Source of the DNA: Erinaceus europaeus
Taxonomy: Eukaryota; Chordata; Mammalia; Eulipotyphla; Erinaceidae
Assembly: GCF_950295315.1 (NCBI RefSeq)
Contig: NC_080166.1
Span: 102,164,999-102,228,998 of the forward strand
DNA length: 64,000 bases
Direction: 5' to 3'
The notes beneath the pieces are model-generated. The model did not search any database. It was not told where the DNA came from and worked only from the letters and a program-made list of their open reading frames with translations. A program made the translations under genes and the position numbers. Below, one piece after another: positions 35,439-47,952 of this stretch. Numbering within the stretch: the first letter of the stretch is position 1; each line of letters opens with the position of its first letter.

Positions 35439-35786
35439 TATACTAGTTTAGGGAGTCGGGTGGTAGCACAGTAGGCTAAGTGCACGTGGCACGAAGTGCA
35501 AGGACCAAACCTGTGTGGTAGCACAGTAGGCTAAGTGCACGTGGCACGAAGTGCAAGGACCAAACCTGTGTAAGGATTCCGGTTCAAGCACCTGGCTCCC
35601 AACCTACAGGGGAGTCACTTCACAAGCTGTGAAGCAGGTCTGCAGGTGTCTATCTTTCTCTCCCCCTGTCTTCCCTTCTCTCTTCATTTCACTCTGTCCT
35701 ATCCAACAATGACAGCAACAACAACAATAAAACAAGGGCAACAAAAGGGAATAAGTAAATAAATATTTAAAAATTATACTAGTTTA
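35439..35786 (+). mobile_element. SINE (type 1) with duplicated head
   Basis: The element at 35451-35774 lies between TATACTAGTTTA at 35439-35450 and 35775-35786. A 55-base head segment (TGGTAGCACAGTAGGCTAAG... to ACCAAACCTGTG) is present twice in perfect tandem, starting at 35461 and 35516. Confidence 0.93.
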
Positions 35787-35802
35787 ATTATGTCTACTAT
35801 TA

Positions 35803-36004
35803 TTTTTATATATTTTATTTATTTATTATTGGATAGAGACAGGGAGAAATTAAGAGGGAAGGGAAAGATAGAAATGGAGAGACACCTTCATCACTGCCTT
35901 ACCACTCATGAATCTTCCCCCTTACAGGAGGAGACCAGTGGCTTAAACCTAGGTCCTAGCACATGGTAACATGTGTACTCAATAAGTGTGTTACTGCCTG
36001 GCCT
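35803..36004 (-). mobile_element. SINE (type 2)
   Basis: Antisense copy, from TTTATTTATTATTGGATAGAGACAGGGAG to GTGTTACTGCCTGGCC. CTACTATTATT/CTACTACTATT may be the target duplication. Confidence 0.8.
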
Positions 36005-36974
36005 CTACTACTATTCTATTTTAAAGATGATAAAATTATAAGCTGGAAATACTGAGTTATTAATTTTATACAGTTGTTAGTAATAAATAAAGATACAAAT
36101 TTAGAATCCAAGTACTAGTACCTATAATTATTATACTATATTCAAAAACATTTAAGATAAAAGAAATTCAGCATCAATTAAAGGAAACAGAGACTTGCTT
36201 TTGTGTCAGATATACAAAGTAGTTAGATCACTTTTTAAAAATGAAGTTAACACAAACACAGTGTTTTAACTTATCAGCATCTATGTATGATTATACTGGA
36301 TTGTGTCTTTTGTGAAGCTTCCGTTGTTAGAAAATTTCTTATGTAATTATAAGATGAAAAACAGATTGCTGATATTACCCTCTGTGATGGGACTCCTTGG
36401 TGTTGCAAATGGAAGGAGATTTTTTTTGAGTTAATTGAAAACACAGCTTGATGTTCCATGCAGTTTAAATACAGAGACTCAATGCACAGAAAAATAATGA
36501 ATAAACTATGCTTAAGGAATATTTGAACTGAAATTGGTAGCATAAAAAAACTGAATTATAGTTATTTCATCAACTTCAAATATCTCCAACCACACAATAT
36601 GTTCAATGCACCACTGATAATGTGAGCACTTAAGTGAATATCAACCCTTTTACACAAGCGTTCACATTAGCAGTGGCACTTTTTTGTGTCTCAGGTGACT
36701 ATCATTGAGAAGGTTTGCTGGAGACATGGTAAAGTGATTAAGTAAACCAGAAACTAATGACTAACTGGTGAATGAGCCAGTACCTATTTGTACTGTATTT
36801 GTACAAATAGGTACTGTATTTGAGTATTTGTACCTATTCAGTTCCTTAACTATCTTCCTCTCCTCTAAATGCACCCAACATGGGTTTTGAAACAGACATC
36901 TTGCAAGTTCTAGGAAGTTACAAACTGTATCTTATTACTCATCTGTATTGATTAAGATAAAAAACAGAAATAAT
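36005..36974. other. Unique AT-rich intergenic DNA
   Basis: No repeat or gene is recognised. About 36780-36835 contains a short direct repeat of TATTTGTAC. Confidence 0.5.
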
Positions 36975-37115
36975 TCCCTCACCTGCACGGGGGAAGCTTA
37001 ATGAGTAGTGAAGTAGGACTGTAGAAGACTGTCCCTCTCCCTCCCTATCCCCACTTATCTCTCAATTTCTCTCTGTCCTATCAAAATAAAATAGAACAAA
37101 AAAGAGAAAAAAGAA
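36975..37115 (+). mobile_element. SINE (type 2), 5'-truncated
   Basis: CCTCACCTGCACGGGGGAAGCTTAATGAGTAGTGAAG followed by a CT-rich run and TCCTATCAAAATAAAATAG. Confidence 0.75.
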
Positions 37116-37239
37116 AATAAACAGAAATAGTTTGTACTTAGACCTAGATACTTCCTATTACACTTCCCTCAGTCACTCCAAAGCTAAACTTATCGAAGTA
37201 AGTTCTGAAAAAGCTGAATAAGGGCAAGAGACTGGCATA

Positions 37240-37670
37240 CTTTAATGATGACTCTAGTCACTATCAAGCCACCGCATCAGCTGGAGCCCTCGTCGGGGAG
37301 TCCTGGTATTCCCACACAGACACAAAGAGCCGAATAGATCCCTCTCTCCATTATCACTGGTCATCTTCATCAGGAACAACATAATGGACCCCTTTGGGGG
37401 CCCCCATGGGATCTTGCCCTCAATGTGGATCAAAAATGGTAGGTAGAGAATCTTCCATCCTCCAAAGGGGGTTTCCATAACATACTCTTATCTAACACCT
37501 GAGGAAGATGGGTCCTAAAATTGGTGCAACCCGGAATGTTCTTACTCATGACCACAGAATGCAAGCTCAGATCTATAGGGCTGCTGAGGTCACACAGGCT
37601 CCTATGCTGAATATGGGCCCCAGATCAGATCAAATCTATGGGGTTTACAGTCAATGATATATATATCGTT

Positions 37671-37727
<57 letters not shown>

Positions 37728-38880
37728 CAATATTTGAGAGCTACTTTTCTCCTTGATCCAGCTTTCTATCCCTTTTTCCAGCCATATCATCTTCCCAGAC
37801 AATAACTTGATTCCACCTACATATCAGAAGTCAGGCTCAGGAAAAAACTAGTATAGTCATGGGCCCTTTATAATATAACTAAAATAGGCCTACTATCTAT
37901 CTTCAAAACAGAGACCCCAAATCTTCATCTGTACTATTCCAGCCTTTAGGTTCATGATTAGTCAGCAATTAGTTTAGATTTTTAAGTTAACTCTTTTTTT
38001 TCAGCCACCAAATTCCAGATGCTACCATGATGAAACCTGAGTTCCCTGGGCAGAAGACCCCACCAATGTGTCCTGGAGCCGTGCTTCCCCAGAGCTCCGC
38101 TCCACTAGGGAAAGAGAAAGAAAGGCTGGGATACAGAGGTCACATAGGCTCCTAAGCTGATTATGGGTCCCAGACCACATCAAATCGATAGGGCTTACAG
38201 TCAACAATATTTATACCCCTTTCCCATATTAGGGAACTACTGTCTTCCCTGATCCAGCTTTCTGTTCCTTTTCCACCCATGACATCACCTCCCCAGACAA
38301 CAATAACTTGGATCCAACTGCATATCAGATTTCAGGCTCGGAAAAAAAAAAACAAAAAAAAAACACTAGTATAGCCTCAGGCCCTTTGAAATATAAAATA
38401 TGCCTGCTAGCTATCTACAAAATGGAGCCCCCCAAACTCTTTATCTACACTATTCCAGCCTTTAGGTTCATGATTGTTCAATATTTTGTTGGGCTTTGTA
38501 TATTAAGTCTCTTTTCAGCCACCAGGTTCCAGATGCTAGCATATGCCAACCAGACTTCCCTGGATAGACAACCCCACCAATGTGTCCTGGAGCTTCAGTT
38601 CCCCAGAACCCCACCCTACTAGAGAAAGAGAGAGACAGGCTGGGAGTATGGATTGACCTGTCAACGACCATGTTCAGCAGGGAAGCAACTACAGAAGTTA
38701 GAATGTCTACCTTCTGCATCCCACAATGACCTTGGGTCCATACTCCCAGAAGGGTAAAGAATAGGAAAGCTATCAGGCGAAGGGATGAGATACCGAGATC
38801 TGGTGGTGGGAATTGTGTGGAGTTATACCCTTTTATCCTATGGTTTTGTCAATGCTTCCTTTTTATAACAAAAAAAATAA
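37240..38880 (+). mobile_element. L1 3' UTR with internal tandem duplication
   Basis: Begins near CCACCGCATCAGCTGGAGCCC and ends GTGTGGAGTTATACCCTTTTATCC and an A-rich tail. A block of about 550 bases is present twice: it starts GAGGTCACACAGGCTCC near 37584 and GAGGTCACATAGGCTCC near 38139, and both continue through the spacer to the CACTAGGGAAAGAG motif. Confidence 0.8.
37671..37726. repeat. AT microsatellite forming a perfect palindrome
   Basis: (AT)n of about 44 bases, bounded by AAAGGT on the left and ACCTTT on the right, giving a self-complementary block. Confidence 0.9.
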
Positions 38881-39183
38881 AAATAAAAAAGGAAAAATAT
38901 ATAAATAAACAATAAATAAGCAAACAAAGGTAACCAAAAATTACCTGGATAATGAGGCCCCTTTGTCTCCTATGTGACTCAGGTTCCATCCTGGACCACA
39001 TCAAATTGGAAGTTTTATTGCTGTCCTTTTTTTTTTTTTTCCTATCTCTCTCTCTGTGTAGCTCTTTTTCTGTAGGGAAAAAAAAAAGAAAAAAAGTTGG
39101 ATCAGAGTGGCAAATCGCAGGTGGTTATGAAATAAATGAGTAAATAATAAAATTTTCAAGATCTTACAATGGAATAAAGAGAG
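38881..39183. other. Unique DNA with poly-purine/pyrimidine runs
   Basis: No gene or repeat family is identified. Confidence 0.4.
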
Positions 39184-39463
39184 AGTTGGGTAGTAGCACA
39201 GTAGGTTAAGGGCATGTGGCACAAAGTGCAAGGACCAGTGTAAGGATCCCAGTTGGAGTCCCCAGCTCCCCATCTGCAGGGGCGTCGCTTCATAGGCGGT
39301 AAAGCAGGTCTGCAGGTGTCTATCTTCCTCTCCTCCTCTCTGTCTTACACTCTTCTGTCCATTTTTCTCTGTCCTGTCTAACGACATCAATAACAACAGC
39401 AATAATAACTACACAAATAAAAAACAACAAGGGCAACAAAGGTAAAATAAATAAAATTTTTTA
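39184..39463 (+). mobile_element. SINE (type 1)
   Basis: GTTGGGTAGTAGCACAGTAGGTTAAGGG head, CCCAGCTCCCCATCTGCAGGGGCGTCGC core and an AAC-rich tail. AATGGAATAAAGAG and AATGGAATGAAGAG flank it. Confidence 0.88.
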
Positions 39464-39469
39464 AATGGA

Positions 39470-39665
39470 ATGAAGAGGTAAACAGCTCAGCACAGAGTCT
39501 GCATGACTGGAGTCCCCAGTTCAATTCCAGGCTTTAACTTATGACAGAAGTTATTGAACAATGTTTTGGTCCTAGTCTCTTCCTTTCTCTCTCTTTCTCT
39601 CTCTCTCTTTTCCATTTCCATTGTCTCCCATTCTCTCTCTCTCTTAGTAAGTAGTTAAAAAGAAA
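39470..39665 (+). mobile_element. SINE-like element (type 4)
   Basis: GTAAACAGCTCAGCACAGAGTCTGCATGACTGGAGTCCCCAGTTCAATTCC looks like a tRNA-type head with a B-box (GTTCAATTCC), followed by a CT-rich run. Confidence 0.55.
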
Positions 39666-39904
39666 GTGAAATGAAATGAATCAAAGCTATCAGGGTGCTT
39701 CTATTAAGGCATTTTCCTAGATATATTCTATATTATATTATGTTTTATATATCTATCTAAATTTATATACATATATAAAGAAAACCTATCTCAGTGTATA
39801 AAATGCATATTAATATATGTTACTATATTATTTTGCCACAATAATTACTGCTATTACTCTGTCCCTGCATGACTCTTCTGCTCTTGTGAGACTCATATTT
39901 TTAT

Positions 39905-40077
39905 TTTAGATAGAGGGTGAGAGACAGAGTGGGAGTGAGATATAGAGGCAAGGACATAATAGTGTTGCTCACAAACCTTTTCCCTTTCAGGGGTCCCTAT
40001 GTGGTGACTATGGACCCAATATCAACTTGCTATCATGGCAAAGCATGCACTCTACAGATTAAGCTATCTCTTAGCCT
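39905..40077 (-). mobile_element. SINE (type 2), decayed
   Basis: GATAGAGGGTGAGAGACAGAGTGGGAG with CTCACAAACCTTTTCCCTTTCAGGGG and CTACAGATTAAGC, in antisense order. Confidence 0.6.
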
Positions 40078-40194
40078 CCTATATACATATAGGCTTCACA
40101 GTTGTAAATGTCTCCTCTCAACTCTTGAAATTCTTCAGGGAACAATGCAAATTCATAATTGTTTCAGGATAAAAATGAGTGTATAAGTATGCTA

Positions 40195-40340
40195 TTCTTT
40201 CTAGCGAAATTTATTTATTTCATGGTATTGGGAAGACAGACAGAATGACTCTGGAGCATTGCTTGGAAAGATATTGTATCAAAGATCAAACTCAGTACCT
40301 CACCAATTTGCTCTACCATAGAGTTACCTGCCTGGCCTCA
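40195..40340 (-). mobile_element. Decayed SINE-like element, antisense
   Basis: AGATCAAACTCAGTACCTCACCA and TACCATAGAGTTACCTGCCTGGCC resemble an inverted tRNA-like head. Confidence 0.45.
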
Positions 40341-41789
40341 AGGATATCCAATCTTCATTGCTATATATTATCCCCTACATAATCAGGTCAAGAGTGGATA
40401 GTGGAAATGGTTGTATTATTGGTTGAAAGTGTGATTTCATATAAATATAAAGCATGAGTAGTCATTAGGAAACACTGTATATTTGTTTCTCATAGTATCC
40501 CCTTGATATGAGAAACATGGACATATACATACATATATCCTACAAGTGCATGCATGTGTCTATGCATCTAATTTAATTAGAATTGAATTCCATTCTAATC
40601 CAAAAATGGCAACAACAAAACCATAGAATCCTTGGTATAGATATCCCCAACCTGCCATTCCTTGGTTCCATACTATTGAACCAAATGATTCTCAGTTTAA
40701 AGAAGATTTCTGACTACAGTATCCCTGGAAATTTTATTAAAGGAGAAGGACTTAGAATTTCCATAACATTTCTCACCCTTTTAGCATTCTCATGCCATCA
40801 GGTATTTACTAACTTGGTTGTTACTTTCTCTTCAAGTCTAATCAGCATGCTACTATCAAATAGGAAACTTTGTTATATTATATTATGTCAAGGAAACCAA
40901 GACCTACACAGGCCTCTCTGAAGAGAGGACCAGAATCAATACAAACTTGAAGCAAGAACATGAAATGTATTGTTTTGCTTTCAAGGCAGAAGAAAATGTA
41001 CTTCTAGTAGCACCTGTTAACTAATAAAGTATAAGGACAATTGATGGATCAGGGAATTCATATTAAGTTAAGCAGGCCCTGCTCCAGTAAGGATGTGACA
41101 ACTGAGATTGCAGTGCAACTGAAGTATGTACCAAAGAAGTTTATTACAATCTATAGCCATTTGGGAGGGATTAAATCACTTCAGAAGATAAAATATAAAA
41201 AAGAAAGAAGAATGTAATAGAAAACATTAGAATTTCTTCTTTTCATTCTTAGTGACTTACTTTTGTTGTTTATGATTATATTTGAGCATGAATATAAGTA
41301 TTTGATGTTTATATACATATATATTCTGTGAAATTTTATTATTAAATTAAAAGTAAACCCTAAATCTTAATTTCTTTGTATATTGAGCTTGTGGTTACAT
41401 GATTTCCTTAATTTTTTCTCATCACTTCTATCAAAACTCCTTACCAGGCACCCTATATCAAAGGGTTCTTGGCCTTTAACTGTTATGACATTGCCCAAAC
41501 AGGACATTTTACATTTCACCAGATACACATTGGCTGCAACATAATTAATATTCACAATGAATTGATAAAAATTCCAGACACCATAAATCCTGTTTTTGAA
41601 GAAAAAAGAAAGGAAAAGACATACAAAAATCAAATATTAAATTCATGTTTCTGATTCTAATCCTGGGCCCTAAAAGTATATTCTATATTCGCTGTATAAA
41701 CAGAAACACACCTAAAACATCAATAAACAGTAGACTTTCATTTACAGATTACAAATTTGACCCAAAGACAATATTGTTTAAAAAGTATT
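40341..41789. other. Unique AT-rich intergenic DNA
   Basis: A 112-codon open frame at 40583-40921 shows no recognisable domain and no splice or initiation context, so I do not call it a gene. Confidence 0.45.
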
Positions 41790-41820
41790 TACTGGGTGGT
41801 GGGCGGTAGCACAGCAGCTC

Positions 41821-41852
<32 letters not shown>

Positions 41853-41925
41853 CTTTATCTCTCTCCCTCTCTCTTTCTTTCCTACTATCGTTCTAATGAA
41901 TAAATAAAATAGTTTAAAAACATTC
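41790..41925 (+). mobile_element. SINE with internal deletion
   Basis: The head GGTGGTGGGCGGTAGCACAGCAG joins directly to (TC)n, then GTTCTAATGAATAAATAAAATAG. As at 35012, the core is missing. Confidence 0.7.
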
Positions 41926-41974
41926 TTACCACACAGGTGTAAGAAAAGATGGCACATTCTCCTTTGCTAGAACA

Positions 41975-42305
41975 TGTACAAAACTAGGGGGAATCATATT
42001 GATCTAGATGAGCGAGAAGAATGATGAATACTTAATGATCTCACAAGTGGGCTAAGAAATAAAGCAAAGGATAATACAGACTGAATCCTCAACTGACTAT
42101 ATACAGTCTATCACAGTAGACAAGAGGGCTTAAAAAAGAGAAAGGAAGATTACTTAGAGTAAGTACAGTACTGAAGTCCTTATATTGGAATAAGATGATG
42201 ATTTTGGTTGAGGATGAAAAATACTAATACTTATCTTGAAGAAATGTGGAAATACACACTTGTGATAACAAAAGAATCTTGTAAATCAGCCTTCCTTCAA
42301 TAAAG
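41975..42305 (+). mobile_element. Old L1 3'-end fragment
   Basis: TCATATTGATCTAGATGAGCGAGAAGAATGATGAATAC and a terminal CTTCAATAAA suggest a decayed L1 3' end. Confidence 0.45.
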
Positions 42306-42339
42306 TGATGTTGGAATTTAAGAAAAAATATTCTTACAT

Positions 42340-42343
<4 letters not shown>

Positions 42344-42375
<32 letters not shown>
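42344..42375. repeat. (GT)n microsatellite
   Basis: About 16 perfect GT units. Confidence 0.95.
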
Positions 42376-42380
<5 letters not shown>

Positions 42381-43422
42381 CTTCACAAGAATTGGATAAA
42401 CATGTATTCAACAACCAAAAGAAAAATGGCAGTTTTCCAGAAGTAAATAATTACAGGACTAAGTTACTACCATATAGGCAGGAAACTAAAAAAGAAGAAA
42501 TGGCATGGAAAACTAGTGGCTCAAAGAAACAGTTCCATGTGAATGGTTCCTGGAGAGAGAGAATTATACTTCTAGTGTCTGGACCTCTATGTTGTTCAGA
42601 CCAAAGAGAAAGAGACATGTCCTGAAGGAAGCTCAAACTTCTGTATTGAAAACAGCCTGTTAGACTTCAGAAAAGCCAGAATCTGTCTTTCAAAAGATTG
42701 AGAAAGCAGCATGTCTAGTGCCTGTCTGATAAAAGGGCATAGCATGTTTGCTACTGGAAGCTCTGAGCAAGTCTAGCAAAGTTTGTGCTGAGAACAACAC
42801 TGAAGCTAGTGGCAATTCGCCATAAATGCTGAAGGAATAATAACAGAGGCTGGGAAATATAAACAGTCTTATTCTTATTTTTTTTCTTTGTATTTTCTGA
42901 TCTTCTCCTGATGTCTCCCATTAGTAAATCCTAAAAGAAACCTTCTGGTTAGGTAAATTGGGAGAATCAATTGCAGAGTCAAAGTCTAGGAACACAAATT
43001 TGTGTTTAAAGACATGTTTGGCATTAAGAAGAAGAAAGTAACCAGGAATTAGAATTTAGTCACTTTCAAAGGGATTTGAAATTATATACATAGATCAATG
43101 AAGAGGAATGAAAAGTATAATGGGGAATGAGCTAATGAAATAGCATTTAAGAAAAAGTCACTGAGCATCAGGGTGTATGATGACTAGAAAACAGGATGAA
43201 ATTAATGGGAAAGTACACATTTAAAACACCTTTACAATAATTTAGGTGAGACATTTTGAGAGCTTCCATTATAGCAGTGTTAGTAAAGACAGTAGTTTGG
43301 ACAGAGGGCACAAAGTTCATTTGTATTAATTTCATTGAGCTAGCACTAGGGAAATTCTAGTTTTGAATTTTAAAACTACTAGTTTTTCTATGTGACAGAA
43401 AAGGCTTAAATGTGCACAGTAT

Positions 43423-43424
<2 letters not shown>
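42376..43424. other. Unique intergenic DNA
   Basis: No repeat or gene is recognised. Confidence 0.5.

Positions 43425-43470
<46 letters not shown>
43425..43470. repeat. (AC)n microsatellite
   Basis: About 23 perfect AC units. Confidence 0.95.
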
Positions 43471-43473
<3 letters not shown>

Positions 43474-43769
43474 AGTACACTCATTCCAACTCTTTCTTAG
43501 GATATAGAAAGTTTTCCAATAGAAAAAGGATACAGAGATTTTTAAGGTATGTTTTAATTATCACTGGGATTTTGAAATTAAGAACCACAGTAATTCATGT
43601 TAGAAATACATAATTTCACATCTATATAGTTAAGTTGAACATAAAAAAGTTAAGTCAATTATACAATAACAAACAGGCTTTACAGTTACTTCTTAATACC
43701 ATAGTAATTTGTATCTCAGTAAGTATGTTCAGATTCAAAGCAGAATTTTCTTCCATGAACATTATATTT

Positions 43770-44080
43770 TTTTCTTTTTTTAATTTTTATTTATAAAAAT
43801 GGAAATATTGAAAAGACCATAGGACAAAAGGGGTACAATTACACACAATTATCACCACCAGAATACATATACCATCCCCTCCCTTGATAGCTTTCCTATT
43901 CTTTTTTTGGGGGGGTAATTAATGTTTTACATTCAACAGTAAGTAGAATAGTTTGTACATGCATGACAGTCCCCAGTTTCCCATATAACAATACAACCCC
44001 CACTAGGTCCTCTGGATGCTTCTTGGACCTGTATTCTCTCCACCCACCCACCCCAGAGTCTTTTACTTTGGTGCAATGAA
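43770..44080 (-). mobile_element. Two L1 3' ends in tandem, antisense
   Basis: 43770-43905 (ATAGGACAAAAGGGGTACAATTACACACAATTATCACC) is the first 3' UTR lineage. 43906-44080 (TTAATGTTTTACATTCAACAGTAAG to CCAGAGTCTTTTACTTTGG) is the complement of the second lineage seen at 33870-34030. One truncated L1 probably landed next to or inside the other. Confidence 0.75.
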
Positions 44081-44609
44081 CTTTACATTTCAAAAATACT
44101 CACAGGTCTATAGCATACTCAAAATTATTCAAGGCCTTGATTATTCACACAGTACTATTATGGAGATGTCATGTATCATAATTAGCATAAAAATAATTAA
44201 TCTCAGAAGATAAATGCATATTGTTTGAAAAGAAGTTTCCTGATGTGTCTCATATAAACCATGTGTAAGCCTATGTACCATTAGGTGTTTAGATAGTCAA
44301 AATTAAACAGTAGCTAAGAAGGGATATTGTAATTACAGAACATGCAGACGTTGCCCCTGAGCAACATAGCCAAGTAGAAAAATGAATACTGTTCTAAAAA
44401 TAGGTAGTTTTGATGATAATCAGGTAATTGTTAACTTCTCCTGTTCCAACTAGCAAGAAGATGGAATGAATGCTGCCTTAGACAGCAGTTCAATTTTGAA
44501 TATTGGTAGAAAATGACAAAACAGTTATCCAAAGTTATAGATTCAGTCTTGGAAGGGTGGAACTAAAATACTGTTGTGCATGCCATGGAGCTTTTTCATT
44601 TACCAGATT
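44081..44609. other. Unique AT-rich intergenic DNA
   Basis: No repeat or gene is recognised. Confidence 0.5.
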
Positions 44610-45243
44610 GCTACTCTTTCTAGCAGCTTTCTAGCCCTTTTTCCAACTATGACATCATATCCCCAGACAATAACCTGGGTCCACCTGCATGTTAGAAGTC
44701 CGACTTAGGCAAAAACTAGTAAAATCATGGGCTCCTTGGAATATACCTAAAATAGACCTACTAGCATTTTCCAAAATGGAGACCCCAAATCTTCATCTGC
44801 AATATTCTTACCTTTAGGTTCAGGATTAGTCAACAATTTGTTCTGCTTTATATATTAATTCTTTTTCATCTACCAGGTTTCAGATGCTACCATCATGCCA
44901 ACCTGACTTCCCTGGGCAGATGATCCCACCAATATGTCCTGGACCCTCACCTCCCCATACTTCTGTTCCACTAGGGAAAGAGAGAGCCAGGCTGGGAACA
45001 TGTATTGACCTGGCAACACCCATATTCAGTGGGGAAGCAATTACAGAAGCCAAACCTTCCACCTTCTGCACCCCATAATATCCCTTGGCCCATGCTCCTA
45101 GAAGGATAAAGAGTAGGAAAGCTATCAAAGAAGGGGATGGGATACGAAGTTCTGGTGGTGGAAATTGTGTGGAGTTGTACCCCTCTTATCCTATGGTCTT
45201 GTCAGTATTTCCATTTTATAAATAAAAATATACAAATAAAAAA
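44610..45243 (+). mobile_element. L1 3' UTR fragment
   Basis: TTCTAGCCCTTTTTCCAACTATGACATCATATCC through CACTAGGGAAAGAGAGAGCCAGGC to GTGTGGAGTTGTACCCCTCTTATCC and an A-rich tail; the first 3' UTR lineage. Confidence 0.8.
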
Positions 45244-45654
45244 GAGCTAGTATATATCCTTAAATACAAAACAAAACAAAGGATATGCAAGAAACTGTTA
45301 TTTGGTTTCCTGATCTATGACTTGGGCTCTTCTTGGATGTCTGGATGATGTGAAGTTTCTAGTAGGGTTGCCTATGGAAACTGAGATAGATAGAATAAGA
45401 AGACAGCATCCCACAAAAGACAGTGATGCAGGAAAGAAAGGTAAAAGGTGAAAAGAAAGGCAAAAACAAATACAATAAAATCAATGGCAAGTTAAAATCA
45501 AAATCTGCCAATTTCACAGTTATAAGAGATTTAACCCACCACTGGTGAGAAAACAATCAATTTACTAATATTAAGTATAATTGAGAGGCAGGATTTATAA
45601 TAATGGAGGTAATTAAACTAAGATAAATAAATGAAGAGAAAGATGTCATACTTT

Positions 45655-45790
45655 TCTTTTTCTTTTTTTTTTTTACCAGAGCACTGCTCAGCTCTGGCTT
45701 ATGGTGGTGTGGGGGATTGAACCTGGGACTTGAGAGCCTCAGGCATGAAAGTCTCTTTGCATAACCATTATGCTATACCCCCACCCCAGA
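45655..45790 (-). mobile_element. Short SINE (type 3)
   Basis: ACCAGAGCACTGCTCAGCTCTGGCTTATGGTGGTG, GGGGATTGAACCTGGGA (inverse B-box-like) and CATAACCATTATGCTA. This is the best copy of a ~130-base family that also occurs at 23080, 47995 and 51700, always antisense here. Confidence 0.75.
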
Positions 45791-46334
45791 TGTCACACTT
45801 TTCTAATTTGGTGAAAGGAGTAAGCAAAGTAATATGTTACAAAAACCTATAAATACAATTTAGGATGTACAAATTAAAACCAAATTTGGTGCAAATATGC
45901 TTATAGCTTTATCATAGGATGTTTACAATTACTAAGACAACAAAACTAGAGGAAAAGACAATGATATATATTTTTTTAAGGAAAATTTACTTCAATTTAA
46001 AAAAACTGACTTAAAACAATATAAGCTCTGAACTTACCTTCTACTAAAACTCAATATAAATATATCTCTTTATAGCTGGGGAGTGAACTCAGTCTATTAG
46101 ATCACTAAACTTTTATGTGCAAGGTCACAAAAAGCATAGGTCCAATGTCTTCCTGTTTTTGTTATTTATCACATGAAACCAGCCAATTAGTTCTTTATAA
46201 TAATTAAAAGCAGTGTCTATGTGCCTTTTAACATATGCTGTATTCAGATGAACAACCAAGAACAATGACAAAGCATTATGCTGTTGATGTTACTTCTCAG
46301 GCTTTTCAAAGAGCCTATTAGAAGAAGAAATATG
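45791..46334. other. Unique AT-rich intergenic DNA
   Basis: No repeat or gene is recognised. Confidence 0.5.
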
Positions 46335-46450
46335 GAGCAGGGCAGTGGCATCCCTGGTAGAGCACACAATTTGCAGAAAGCAAGGACTCAGATTCGAGCC
46401 ACTCGATCCCATCCTCAAGGACAACTTTATGATCAGTGAAGCAATCACAC
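46335..46450 (+). mobile_element. SINE (type 2), 3'-truncated
   Basis: GCAGGGCAGTGGCATCCCTGGTAGAGCACAC head and GATTCGAGCCACTCGATCCC B-box region. Confidence 0.7.
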
Positions 46451-47701
46451 AGTAACCACACAGATTTATTTATTTTTGTTACTGTCATTGAAAGAAGATA
46501 ACAATATTAGATCACTCGTACAATCATATTATACTTTAATTTATTCTAATTTCACATTTTATACAAAATCTGTACCAAGTCTTCATAGTACCTACGTTTG
46601 AAGAAGAGACTGTATTTTCAAAATGATTTATCTGCTGCTAGTGGTCTTGAACATCCTATACCCCAACCCCACACACTCTACCTGCTATATTTAAGAAATT
46701 ATGTTCCTAGAACTCCTATCTTTCTGATAATAATTCTTTGCTTCTTGGTATTGCTTTTTCTATCAAGTCCCTTTGTTAAATTTTTTTGAGAATAGATATG
46801 TAAACACATGTGTACATATATGAGTTTCACCAAAGTTTTTCTTTATAAATTAAGTAAAACAAATGAAATAACTCAGACTCAATAGTTATGGATTTTTTGC
46901 AGTTTTAAAGAGAACTTACTACAGATTTTATAGCAATTCTAAGAGATAATATTCTGACACTTGCCAGCTGTGAGGATTGTATTTCAGATAAAACACTGGT
47001 CCCATTTTAGTCCATCATCATATTACAGCTGCTGAGAAAAGAATACATTGAGATTTCTTTAGTTCCTCACCAACCCCCGACCTCATGCAATGGAGAATGC
47101 CATAAATGCTGGGTGAATTAGTAATGCAGATACTAAAATAATTTCTGAATTTAATTCACATTGCAAATCTAAAAAATGTTTCAATCTTATCCTCTATGTA
47201 CTCAATGATGACATCGTTTTACTGTAAGAATATAAAGTAGCACATTCTGAATCCTATGGCATCTTTCTCTATCCAGCAAGCAATGATATTAAGGTAATCA
47301 AATCAGAAAAAAGGATTTGGAAATAGTTGCATTAAATGATGGGTAAAAGATACTTGCAGATGGAATGAAATTACTGGCATACAAACAAAAGTAAAATTAA
47401 ATATAAGCCCTGATATGTTTGCTTTAGATGTGCTAGCACATATTTATACATCATGCATTTCTTTTCTGTTGAGTTTTTTTTTCAGTAATGTGATTATTTA
47501 AAAAAAATCACTGATCTTAGTTCACTCAGATTTCATTAAGTTATCAAATCACTCCTCAGTCAAATATAGAGAGTTATCACCACATTAGAATTGTATCTTG
47601 TGTCTCTTTTATCTCATTTCCACAGAGGAAAACACTCAATTCCAATATATTAATTTTACAAATTCTATAATTGCCTATGAATAGAATTATAAAAAATACA
47701 T
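46451..47701. other. Unique AT-rich intergenic DNA
   Basis: No repeat or gene is recognised. Confidence 0.5.
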
Positions 47702-47900
47702 TGGGGCTGGTGGTGGTGCACCTGTTTGAGCACATGTTTCAATGTGCAAGGACCCAGGTTCGAGCCCCCGTTCCCCACCTGCAGGGGGGAAACTTCACAA
47801 ATGGTGAAGCAGGTATTCAGATGTCTTTCTGTCTCTCTCCCTCTTTATCTCCCCTTTCCTCTCAATTTCTATGCAATAAAAAAATAAAGATAACAAAAAA
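47702..47900 (+). mobile_element. SINE (type 2)
   Basis: GGGGCTGGTGGTGGTGCACCTGTTTGAGC head, GGTTCGAGCCCCCGTTCCCCACCTGCAGGG core and an AATAAAAAAATAAAGATAAC tail. It is among the least decayed copies of this type. Confidence 0.9.
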
Positions 47901-47950
47901 ATTAAATATTTTTATCTTCCCATTCTAGTCTTTTTGAATGAGTTTCTCCC

Positions 47951-47952
<2 letters not shown>

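Noticed and set aside
40583..40921. 112-codon open frame
   Set aside because: No recognisable family and no neighbouring exon-like signals; treated as chance.
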